Part shown: positions 1-6,267 of the stretch, piece after piece
How positions within the stretch are numbered: the first letter of the stretch is position 1
How the letters are laid out: every line of letters starts with the position of its first letter
Assembly: GCA_964473335.1 (NCBI GenBank)
Contig: CAYYOO010000041.1
Span: forward strand, 1-14,201
Direction of reading: 5' to 3'
DNA from: CAYZTD01 sp964473335
GTDB lineage: Archaea; Thermoplasmatota; E2; DHVEG-1
DNA: 14,201 nt
The notes under the pieces: generated by a model
Database searches by the model: none
Seen by the model: the letters and a program-made list of their open reading frames with translations, nothing else
Told to the model about the DNA's origin: nothing
Program-made: the position numbers and the translations under genes

Positions 1-52
1 CGCGGCCTCTACCTTGCGAAGGTAGCGATCTTCCGAGCTGATCTATCAGCCC
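1..52 (-). tRNA. tRNA-Ala (anticodon CGC), 5' part, cut by window edge
   Basis: Read on the minus strand from position 52, the sequence folds as the first two thirds of a tRNA. It has a 7-nt acceptor strand (GGGCTGA), TA, a D stem GATC/GATC around a 9-nt loop containing GG, one linker base, an anticodon stem CTACC/GGTAG, a 5-nt variable loop and the first three bases of the T stem. The anticodon loop TTCGCAA places CGC at 34-36, which reads the alanine codon GCG. G3 in the acceptor strand could form the G3-U70 identity pair of tRNA-Ala, but the 3' half lies outside the window. It sits about 50 bases downstream of pgk on the same strand. AlaRS is encoded elsewhere in this window. Confidence 0.88.
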
Positions 53-67
53 ATAGTTTAATTTTTG

Positions 68-80
68 TAAAGAAAAAAAG
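68..80 (-). terminator. T-rich tract after pgk
   Basis: On the minus strand, about 25 bases past the pgk stop, there is a run of seven T within a T-rich stretch (complement of 72-79). Archaeal termination commonly occurs at such U-tracts without a hairpin, and I see no stem-loop here. The tract lies just before the tRNA-Ala gene. The same AT-rich stretch, including a TATA-like AAATAT near 81-86, could also be the tRNA promoter, so the two roles may overlap. Confidence 0.4.
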
Positions 81-103
81 AATATTTGATATTTTCTTAA
101 AAA

Positions 104-1342
104 TTATGCAACTTCTTGAAGTCGTCTATTTTTAGCTCTTTTAAGTGCTTCAATCACTGGTAGTTTTTCACCCATCATAAATTTTTCAAGTGATCCACCA
201 CCAGTACTTATATGTGAAATTTTTTCTTCAATGCCTAGCCTTTTTACTGCTGCAACGGTGTGTCCTCCTCCAACTATTGAAAAAGCACTACTGTTTCCTA
301 CAAAAGTAAATATCTCTTTTGTTCCTTTCATAAAAATTTCTTCTTCAAATACACCTGCTGGTCCTGATAAAAAGATAGTTTTTGCATTATTTAGAATTTC
401 AATGAATTTGTTTATAGATTTTGTTCCTATATCAAATAGATTCTTATCTGTTGGTAGTTCATCAGAGCTAATCTCCTTTCTATCATTGTTTTCTTTTACT
501 GCAAAATCAATAGGTAGATATATTTCATCATTATATTTTTGCATGAGTTTTTTAATTTCAATGAATTTTTCTTTGTCTCCTTCTTTATTTAATGCTTCTT
601 CGTTTTTTGTTCCAAGATTGTATCCTTCTGATTTTAAAAAGGCATTTGCTGGAAGCCCTGTAAGAAGTATTTTATCAGCTGTTTTTTGTTCAAGGAGCCT
701 TTCGATTGTAACAATTACATCTGAAAATTTTGCACCACCAAACAAAAATATTGATGGTTTTTCAGGATTTTTTATTATTTTTGTAAGTGTTGAGATTTCT
801 TTTTGCATTAGTCGACCTGCTGCAGAAGGTAGAACTTCTGTAAAACCAATAAGTGAACATTGTGCTCTGTGTGCTGCAGCAAAAGCATCGTTTACAAATA
901 GATCTCCAAGTGGTGATAAATTTTTTATAAATTCAGTTTTTGAGTGTTCAGAGGCTGTTTTTTTATCTGTTTCATAATCTATTTTTCTAACATTATCAAG
1001 TATTATGATATCTCCTTCTTCCATGTTTTTTATTTCAGTTTTTGTTTTTTCACCATATATATCTGGCACAAACTTTACTTTTTTATCTAATAGTTTTTCA
1101 AGAGCTTTTGCATGTTTTTCTAAATTTATAAAATCCCAGCTTCCTTTTCTTCCTTGATGAGCTAATATTACTGTTTTTGCATTGTTTTCAACTAGTTCAT
1201 TTATCGTTGGTAACACTCTTTCAATTCTAGTTGTATCAAGTATTTCAAGTGTATTTTTATCTAGCGGCATATTAAAATCTACACGTAAAAAAACTGTTTT
1301 TCCTTTTAAATCAAAATCATCAAGTGTATTATATTCTCGCAT
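104..1342 (-). CDS. pgk: phosphoglycerate kinase, archaeal type
   Basis: Phosphoglycerate kinase (412 aa, normal length) interconverts 1,3-bisphosphoglycerate plus ADP and 3-phosphoglycerate plus ATP in cytosolic glycolysis and gluconeogenesis. Visible motifs are the N-terminal substrate-site RVDFNMP (20-26), AHQGR (61-65), the hinge-side GGAK (202-205), SGPAGVFE (326-333) and, near residue 365, the nucleotide-site GGGHT followed by HISTGGGS. The HQGR, SGPAGVFE and GGGHT variants are archaeal-type; bacterial enzymes usually have SHLGRP, NGPMGVFE and GGGDT. The ATG is supported by a strong Shine-Dalgarno match, AGGGAGGC, at 1351-1358. It follows gap on the same strand after a 71-base gap that also holds a possible promoter, so it may be made both from the upstream operon and alone. 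The end is intact. I see no missing catalytic residue. Confidence 0.97.
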   Translation of the reverse strand: MREYNTLDDFDLKGKTVFLRVDFNMPLDKNTLEILDTTRIERVLPTINELVENNAKTVILAHQGRKGSWDFINLEKHAKALEKLLDKKVKFVPDIYGEKTKTEIKNMEEGDIIILDNVRKIDYETDKKTASEHSKTEFIKNLSPLGDLFVNDAFAAAHRAQCSLIGFTEVLPSAAGRLMQKEISTLTKIIKNPEKPSIFLFGGAKFSDVIVTIERLLEQKTADKILLTGLPANAFLKSEGYNLGTKNEEALNKEGDKEKFIEIKKLMQKYNDEIYLPIDFAVKENNDRKEISSDELPTDKNLFDIGTKSINKFIEILNNAKTIFLSGPAGVFEEEIFMKGTKEIFTFVGNSSAFSIVGGGHTVAAVKRLGIEEKISHISTGGGSLEKFMMGEKLPVIEALKRAKNRRLQEVA

Positions 1343-1383
1343 TTAGATACGCCTCCCTTGAAAAAGATGTAATTAGATTTATT

Positions 1384-1391
1384 TATTTAAA
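1384..1391 (-). promoter_or_regulatory. possible pgk TATA box
   Basis: The minus-strand octamer TTTAAATA lies about 26 bases upstream of a point near 1362, which would give a leader of about 20 nt carrying the pgk ribosome-binding site at 1351-1358. The region is very AT-rich, so chance matches are likely. This is inferred from spacing only. Confidence 0.35.
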
Positions 1392-1398
1392 TATGTTT

Positions 1399-1406
1399 AA
1401 AAAAAA
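1399..1406 (-). terminator. T8 tract after gap
   Basis: Eight consecutive T on the minus strand, seven bases beyond the gap stop codon, match the plain U-tract type of archaeal terminator. It lies between gap and pgk, so it may cause only partial termination, with pgk restarted from the TATA-like element just downstream. Confidence 0.4.
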
Positions 1407-1413
1407 TATTTTT

Positions 1414-2472
1414 TTAGTGAGTTTCAGCTACTTTCAATTCATTTATTGGTTTTGAGTTTCCAATATAAATATAGTTCAATAGATCTATTAGTCTACAGGA
1501 ATATCCCCATTCGTTGTCATACCATGAAAGAATTTTTAGTAGTTTTCCTTTCCCGTTATTTATTTTTGTACTGATTCCATCAATTATTGCTGAATGTGGG
1601 TTTCCGACAATATCTGTTGATACGAGTGGTTCTTCGGTATAACCTAAAATACCTTTTAGACTATTTTCTGATGCATGTCTAAAAACATTGTTTACCTCTT
1701 CTTCACTAGTTTCTCTGTTAAGCATACATGTAAAATCAGTAAGGCTTCCATCAGGAGTAGGTACTCTTACTGCCATACCATCTATTTTTCCTTTTAGTTC
1801 AGGAATTACTAGAGCTGTTGCTTTAGCAGCCCCAGTTGTGGTAGGGATGATTGATAATGCTGCAGCCCTAGCACGTCTTAAATCTTTATGTGGGAAATCA
1901 AGGATTCTCTGATCGCCCGTGTAAGAATGTATTGTGGTCATAAATCCTTGTTCTATTCCAAAAGTTTCATTTAATACTTTTGCAGGTGGTGCAAGACTAT
2001 TTGTTGTACATGATGCATTTGAGATTATGTTGTGTTGTTCATGGTTGTAGTCTTGTTCGTTTACACCAAGTACAACTGTTATATCAGGATTCTTTGCAGG
2101 AGCTGAAATTATTACTTTTTTTGCCCCAGCATTTAGATGTTTACTTGCATCTTCTCTGTTTCTAAAAATACCTGTTGATTCGATTACAACATCTATATCA
2201 TTTTCCTTCCATGGTAGTTTTGAAGGATTTACCTGTGAATAAAATTTGATTAAGTGTCCATTTACCTCTAATCCATTGTTTTTAACTTCAATATTTCCGT
2301 CAAACTTTCCGTAAATGGAATCATATTTTAATAAGTGAGCAAGAGTATTTGTGTTACCAAGATCATTTATGGCAACTATTTCAAATTGTTCTCCATATTT
2401 AGAGTGTCCAAAAGCCGCACGAAGTGTGTTTCTACCTATTCTTCCAAATCCATTAATCGCTACTCGAATCAT
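1414..2472 (-). CDS. gap: glyceraldehyde-3-phosphate dehydrogenase, bacterial-type (class I)
   Basis: Phosphorylating GAPDH (352 aa) oxidises glyceraldehyde 3-phosphate to 1,3-bisphosphoglycerate. The N-terminal Rossmann motif is INGFGRIGR (6-14), and Asp37 in AINDL suggests a preference for NAD over NADP. The catalytic motif SNASCTTN has Cys155, and His182 lies in HSYTGDQR. The stretch DLRRARAAALSIIPTTTGAAKA and the C-terminal SWYDNEWGYS are hallmarks of the bacterial/eukaryotic class, not of the archaeal class II enzyme. The usual second cysteine four residues after the nucleophile is Ser159. A GTG three codons upstream (2481) is possible. I chose the ATG at 2472 because the family starts at this point and GAGATG lies about 8 bases before it. 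The gap to the preceding methylthiotransferase is 30 bases, which suggests co-transcription. Confidence 0.96.
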   Translation of the reverse strand: MIRVAINGFGRIGRNTLRAAFGHSKYGEQFEIVAINDLGNTNTLAHLLKYDSIYGKFDGNIEVKNNGLEVNGHLIKFYSQVNPSKLPWKENDIDVVIESTGIFRNREDASKHLNAGAKKVIISAPAKNPDITVVLGVNEQDYNHEQHNIISNASCTTNSLAPPAKVLNETFGIEQGFMTTIHSYTGDQRILDFPHKDLRRARAAALSIIPTTTGAAKATALVIPELKGKIDGMAVRVPTPDGSLTDFTCMLNRETSEEEVNNVFRHASENSLKGILGYTEEPLVSTDIVGNPHSAIIDGISTKINNGKGKLLKILSWYDNEWGYSCRLIDLLNYIYIGNSKPINELKVAETH

Positions 2473-2502
2473 CCCTTCCACATCTCTTTAAACATTATTT
2501 TA

Positions 2503-3753
2503 TTATATAATACTTCCGACCAAATATGTAGGCTTATAGTCTTTGATTCTTACCTGATAATTTTTCCCGATCTTTGTATCTTTTTTTAATACAACTGGCT
2601 TGTAGTTTTCACTTCTTCCAACAAAAGTATTTTCTTTTCCTTTCTCAGTAATTAAAACATTATATGTTTTACCAAGATGATCCTTGTTTTTATTATAGGA
2701 TATATCTTTTATGATTTCAGTTAGTTTCTTTGATCTTTCTTTTACAATCTCTGTTTTAATTCTACCGTCCATTTTTTTTGCAATGGTCCCAGGTCTAGCT
2801 GAAAAGCGAGTGATATTAGTTATATCTGGTTTTACTTTTTTTAGTAAATCTATGGTTTTTTTGATTTGCTCTTCAGATTCTGTTGGAAAACCGACTATCA
2901 CATCAGTTGCAATAGTTATATCTGAAAAATTTTTTTTGAACTTATCAACTATTCTAATAAAATCTTCAACAGTATATTTTCTGTTCATTTTTTTTAAAAT
3001 ATCATTATCGCCTGATTGAACAGGGAGATGAACAAATTTGTATATTTTAGGGTCTTTAAAACCATCAATTATTGATTCAAGGTTTTTTTTGCAGGTATGT
3101 GGATTCATCATACCAACCCTAATTCTAAAATCTCCTTCAACTTTAGTTAGATTATTAAGTAAAATTCCAAGATTTTTGTTTTTATCAAGTCCATATGAAC
3201 TTGTGTCCTGTGAAGTGATTTGAATTTCTTTACAACCGTTTTTTACTGCAAAACATAGGTCTTTTTTTATCCCATCAATTGGGAAACTTCTCAATTTTCC
3301 TCTTGCAATTGTTGTTATACAATATGAACAATTAAACATGCATCCTTCTGATATTGAAATAGGTGCTGTGATATCGCTATAATTTTTTGAAAAATCAGTT
3401 TTGTTTTTCTCAGAAAAAATAGTTTTTTTATTTTCTATTAGATCAATTATATGATGAGAGTATTGTGGTTGTAAGAATTTAGCATCTGGTATTATTTTTC
3501 TGATTTTTTCGGTTTGAACAGATGCCATGCATCCTGCGACAATAATAGTTTTACCTGTTTTTTTATATGTTTTTAATTTCGATATTATTTTTTGTTCAGT
3601 AGTATTAATAACAGTGCATGTTAAAACAATGATAATATCAGAATCTTTTATTTTTTCAACTACCTTGTGATTGTTCTCAATAAGTATACCTTTGATTAAA
3701 CTTTCATCTGCTTTGTTTGCAGTGCAACCATAGGTTTTAATGTAAAATTTCAT
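2503..3753 (-). CDS. tRNA (t6A37) methylthiotransferase, archaeal MiaB-like
   Basis: This radical-SAM methylthiotransferase (416 aa) is of the archaeal/eukaryotic e-MtaB (CDKAL1-like) type, which converts t6A at position 37 of ANN-decoding tRNAs, notably tRNA-Lys(UUU), to ms2t6A. The N-terminal UPF0004 domain has Cys10 (TYGC), Cys46 (LTCTV) and Cys75 (AGCMAS), the ligands of the auxiliary Fe-S cluster. The radical-SAM cluster motif CxxxCxxC is Cys138, Cys142 and Cys145. HLPVQSGDNDIL and DVIVGFPTES are typical of the family. A TRAM RNA-binding domain occupies roughly the last 60 residues. The start ATG has only a weak upstream GAAGAT. It follows the LysRS gene with 28 bases between them and precedes gap by 30. 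Substrate assignment is from family knowledge; MiaB/RimO-type members cannot be fully excluded. Confidence 0.92.
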   Translation of the reverse strand: MKFYIKTYGCTANKADESLIKGILIENNHKVVEKIKDSDIIIVLTCTVINTTEQKIISKLKTYKKTGKTIIVAGCMASVQTEKIRKIIPDAKFLQPQYSHHIIDLIENKKTIFSEKNKTDFSKNYSDITAPISISEGCMFNCSYCITTIARGKLRSFPIDGIKKDLCFAVKNGCKEIQITSQDTSSYGLDKNKNLGILLNNLTKVEGDFRIRVGMMNPHTCKKNLESIIDGFKDPKIYKFVHLPVQSGDNDILKKMNRKYTVEDFIRIVDKFKKNFSDITIATDVIVGFPTESEEQIKKTIDLLKKVKPDITNITRFSARPGTIAKKMDGRIKTEIVKERSKKLTEIIKDISYNKNKDHLGKTYNVLITEKGKENTFVGRSENYKPVVLKKDTKIGKNYQVRIKDYKPTYLVGSII

Positions 3754-3781
3754 GTATCTTCAGGTTTTTTAAGTAGAGCAT

Positions 3782-5332
3782 CTATTTAATTACTTCTTTA
3801 ATTCTTTTTAAAATAAATTCTTTATCAAGATTTGATAAAAAATATCCTGCACGTGGACCTCTGTTTTTTGCTAAGATCATTTGATATATTGCCTGGAATG
3901 CTTTTTTTGGAACTATCTTTGTTTCTTGGGTTGCATCATATATTGCGTTGTGGATGTTTTCAGCTTCCCATTTTGTATCAACAAGTTTATTATGTAAATT
4001 TTCTAAAAATTTAGTTTGGTCTTTATCTAGTTTCATTTTTAATATTTTCTTCTGGACCTTGAACTTTACCATCTCTGGTGCAAAATTATCAAGCCAGTAT
4101 TTTGCATGTTCTGCTCTTCTTTTAATTCTTTTTTCATCTTCATCTGTTAAATCATTTTGAATCTGATTTGTTCTTCTTAGAATTTGTTTTAGATCGTCCC
4201 AGTCTTCACCAATTTGAACAAGTGTTACTAGATGTCTGTATGATAATTGCACTGGTATTTTATCTGGAATATCATAGGGTTGTGAAAGCTCATAAACTGT
4301 TTTTAGGTCCTTCATTCCTTTTTCTTTTTCATCAACTCCAAAATATACTCTTTCAATCTTATCGTATTCATCAACTAGGTTTAATAGGCCGATTCCAGTG
4401 TCAAATGCGATATGCTTATTTGGTTGATTGTTCATAAGTAAGAATCTAAGAACCTCTGGCGGTGTCATCTTAAGCATTTCCTCGGCTGATACTGCAGTTC
4501 CTTTTGAACTGTGCATTGCACCTTTTCCTTTTAATAAAATAAACTCATACATTGTATATTTCGGCGGAGTATAATCATATATTTCTTTACTGATAGCTAC
4601 ACCAGTGTCATGAGTGCCACCTACTGTTCCATGGTCTTTACCAAATGGTTCGTAAGTTACACCTAGTATTTGCCAACGAGCTGGCCAGTCAACCCTCCAA
4701 GGTAATTTACCGACACCTCCTTTTCTAATGTCAACTTTTCCTTCATATCCACACCCGCATTTGTATTCAACATATGGATAGCTATAAAGAAGAGGTTCAG
4801 CTTTAGTAATCCTTTTACATTTTTCACATAGTATGTTGAAAGGGATCCAGTTCTTAGGAAGCTGTCTTTTAGATATCTTTTCTATAAGTTTTCTTATCTT
4901 ATCTGTATTATCCAACGCCGTTTGAATTGCATCCTTATACATTCCAGTTTTATACATTTCACTAGCACGATAAACAGTAGGATTTATCCCCAGTTCTTTT
5001 AGTGAATCCAGAAATGAAAATAGATAATGATCAGCATAACTATCATGTTTTTTACAAATACAGGGTATATCAGAAATAGGCATTCCTACATATTTTTCAT
5101 ATGTTTTTGGAAGAAAAGGATAAACCTTTCTAAGGTTATCAAAATCATCAGCAATATAGATTAACTCAGCATCTCCACCCTTTTTAATTACAGCTCTATA
5201 TATTGCATCAGTTGTTAGAACTTCACGCATATTTCCAATATGGATTGGACCTGAGGGTGTAATACCAGTTGCAAGAATATGTTTTTTTTCTTCTTTTATT
5301 AATTCCTCTGCTAAAACATTTGCCCAATGCAT
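3782..5332 (-). CDS. lysK: lysyl-tRNA synthetase, class I
   Basis: Class I LysRS (516 aa, usual length) charges tRNA-Lys with lysine. It occurs in most archaea and a few bacteria in place of the class II enzyme. The Rossmann core shows the HIGH-type motif HIGN (31-34) after TGITPSGP, and the KMSKS-type loop is MHSSKG (273-278). A zinc-ribbon-like insertion carries Cys169, Cys172, Cys192 and Cys194. The segment WPARWQILGVTYEPFGKDH (216-234) is characteristic of the family. The helical C-terminal half is the anticodon-binding region, ending in KAFQAIYQMILAKNRGPRAGYFL. The ATG at 5330-5332 is preceded by GGAG about 11 bases upstream. A 40-base gap separates it from gfcR upstream, containing a TATA-like TTTATAAT that sits too close to the ATG for a leadered transcript. 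It probably heads or continues an operon with the methylthiotransferase. Confidence 0.97.
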   Translation of the reverse strand: MHWANVLAEELIKEEKKHILATGITPSGPIHIGNMREVLTTDAIYRAVIKKGGDAELIYIADDFDNLRKVYPFLPKTYEKYVGMPISDIPCICKKHDSYADHYLFSFLDSLKELGINPTVYRASEMYKTGMYKDAIQTALDNTDKIRKLIEKISKRQLPKNWIPFNILCEKCKRITKAEPLLYSYPYVEYKCGCGYEGKVDIRKGGVGKLPWRVDWPARWQILGVTYEPFGKDHGTVGGTHDTGVAISKEIYDYTPPKYTMYEFILLKGKGAMHSSKGTAVSAEEMLKMTPPEVLRFLLMNNQPNKHIAFDTGIGLLNLVDEYDKIERVYFGVDEKEKGMKDLKTVYELSQPYDIPDKIPVQLSYRHLVTLVQIGEDWDDLKQILRRTNQIQNDLTDEDEKRIKRRAEHAKYWLDNFAPEMVKFKVQKKILKMKLDKDQTKFLENLHNKLVDTKWEAENIHNAIYDATQETKIVPKKAFQAIYQMILAKNRGPRAGYFLSNLDKEFILKRIKEVIK

Positions 5333-5372
5333 TTCTTAGTTGTCTCCAAAAATTATAAAGAATGAATGGTTT

Positions 5373-5945
5373 TTATATTTGTCTGGTGCGTATCAATGAC
5401 CTAAGTTTTGTGCTATTGATTTTGTCCATCGCTGTTTTGTTTATTACTGCAAGACACATCACGGGTTTACCTTTTTCATCTTTAGTTGCCTTGATTGTAC
5501 TTTTAAAAGTAGTACCTGTACCAATTACATCATCAACTATTACTACTTTTTTATCTTTAACAGTAGCATAATTCGATGAAAAAGCTCCGCTTTTTTCATG
5601 ATGAGGTCTAAAAACAGCCATCTCAAGACCTAATTTATCAGCAACAGCCGTTGCAAATGGTATACCATTTATTGCCACACCAACAATTGTATCAACCTCT
5701 TCGCATTCTTCAAGGATGATATCACATAGTGCATCGGAAATAAAACCTATTCTATTTGGATAAACTCCAACTGAACGCCAACCTACTTTAATATCTCCGC
5801 CAGCAGGCTTTTTCTCTTTACCTTTACTAAGAAGCCATGATGCAGTTTCTCTAGATATATTTAGTTCATCTGCTATTTCATGTTCTTTTAGTCCGCCCTC
5901 TTTAAGTTTTAAAGCTTTTTTAATTAGCGCTTCGATTTCTTTCAT
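5373..5945 (-). CDS. gfcR: GfcR-like transcriptional regulator (HTH plus PRTase domain)
   Basis: Archaeal orotate-phosphoribosyltransferase-like protein (190 aa). Residues about 1-45 form a helix-turn-helix (HEIADELNISRETASWLLSKG). Residues about 55-185 form a type I phosphoribosyltransferase fold with the PRPP loop VVIVDDVIGTGTTF (134-147). Such proteins are often labelled PyrE. The added DNA-binding domain and lack of pyrimidine gene neighbours make it more like GfcR, described in Haloferax volcanii as a regulator of sugar-degradation genes. The gap and pgk genes lie about 3 kb downstream on the same strand, which fits that role. I cannot tell from sequence whether it keeps catalytic activity or uses PRPP only as a signal. 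A TATA-like element about 28 bases upstream of the ATG suggests a leaderless or nearly leaderless transcript. Confidence 0.85.
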   Translation of the reverse strand: MKEIEALIKKALKLKEGGLKEHEIADELNISRETASWLLSKGKEKKPAGGDIKVGWRSVGVYPNRIGFISDALCDIILEECEEVDTIVGVAINGIPFATAVADKLGLEMAVFRPHHEKSGAFSSNYATVKDKKVVIVDDVIGTGTTFKSTIKATKDEKGKPVMCLAVINKTAMDKINSTKLRSLIRTRQI

Positions 5946-5969
5946 AAACCTTACACCCTTAAAATCATG

Positions 5970-5977
5970 TATATAAA
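5970..5977 (-). promoter_or_regulatory. TATA box of gfcR
   Basis: On the minus strand, TTTATATA-like sequence lies about 28 bases from the gfcR ATG. Archaeal transcription starts about 25 bases downstream of the TATA centre, which puts the start near 5947, two bases before the start codon. This is consistent with a leaderless transcript, although a GGGTG also lies between. Inferred from spacing. Confidence 0.5.
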
Positions 5978-6029
5978 AAACATATTTAGATGTTTGCTAT
6001 ATTTTTTAAATAAATCAAAACAGTAAAGC

Positions 6030-6042
6030 ATAAATATTATAA
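6030..6042 (+). promoter_or_regulatory. TATA-like element of sec61 beta
   Basis: The AT-only stretch ATAAATATTATAA lies about 40-50 bases upstream of the sec61-beta ATG. Initiation about 25 bases downstream, near 6060, would give a leader of about 20 nt that carries the ribosome-binding site GAGGT at 6069-6073, seven bases before the ATG. A second AT-rich candidate, TTTAAATAAAT, lies at 6006-6014. Together with the opposite-strand gfcR promoter it makes this 135-base gap a divergent promoter region. Confidence 0.45.
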
Positions 6043-6080
6043 TCATATGTGGACATTTAGAATAAAAAGAGGTTACAAAA

Positions 6081-6254
6081 ATGGCAAAAAAAGATAAAGG
6101 CGGTGGTTTTCATTCTGCAGCAGGTCTTATCCGTTATTTTGATGCAGAAGAAAAAACTTCATTGAGAATTCCACCTTGGCTTGTAGCAGGAATGTGCATT
6201 GCAACTATTGTCATTATTACAATAGTACATATTATGTTTCCGCTAACCCAATAA
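6081..6254 (+). CDS. preprotein translocase subunit Sec61 beta (SecG)
   Basis: Small tail-anchored subunit (57 aa) of the archaeal SecYE-beta translocon, in the cytoplasmic membrane. The N-terminal part is short, basic and glycine-rich (MAKKDKGGG). It is followed by the conserved SAAGLIRYFDAEEK segment (about 13-25), then PPWLV and a single hydrophobic helix (about 34-53) near the C-terminus. This layout and the AGLIRYFD motif are those of archaeal Sec61-beta; bacterial SecG has two helices. The start is supported by GAGGT seven bases upstream. It is transcribed alone, divergent from gfcR and convergent with alaS, whose stop is only 13 bases away. Confidence 0.93.
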   Translation: MAKKDKGGGFHSAAGLIRYFDAEEKTSLRIPPWLVAGMCIATIVIITIVHIMFPLTQ

Positions 6255-6267
6255 AATTATTATTTTT

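Noticed and set aside
1..52. tRNA-Arg (anticodon GCG) on the plus strand
   Set aside because: The symmetric anticodon stem also reads on the plus strand, but that strand lacks proper T-arm, D-arm and acceptor elements. The minus strand gives a full 5' tRNA-Ala layout.
231..977. Long plus-strand reading frame opposite pgk
   Set aside because: It is antisense to a clearly conserved enzyme, its product has no recognisable domain and it has no ribosome-binding site. It is a by-product of codon bias.
2473..2481. GTG start three codons upstream for gap
   Set aside because: The added residues are not conserved, and GAGATG is well spaced only for the ATG at 2472.
5373..5945. Plain pyrimidine-biosynthesis PyrE
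   Set aside because: It has an N-terminal HTH and no pyr gene nearby. A regulator of the GfcR type is a better fit, though catalysis cannot be excluded.
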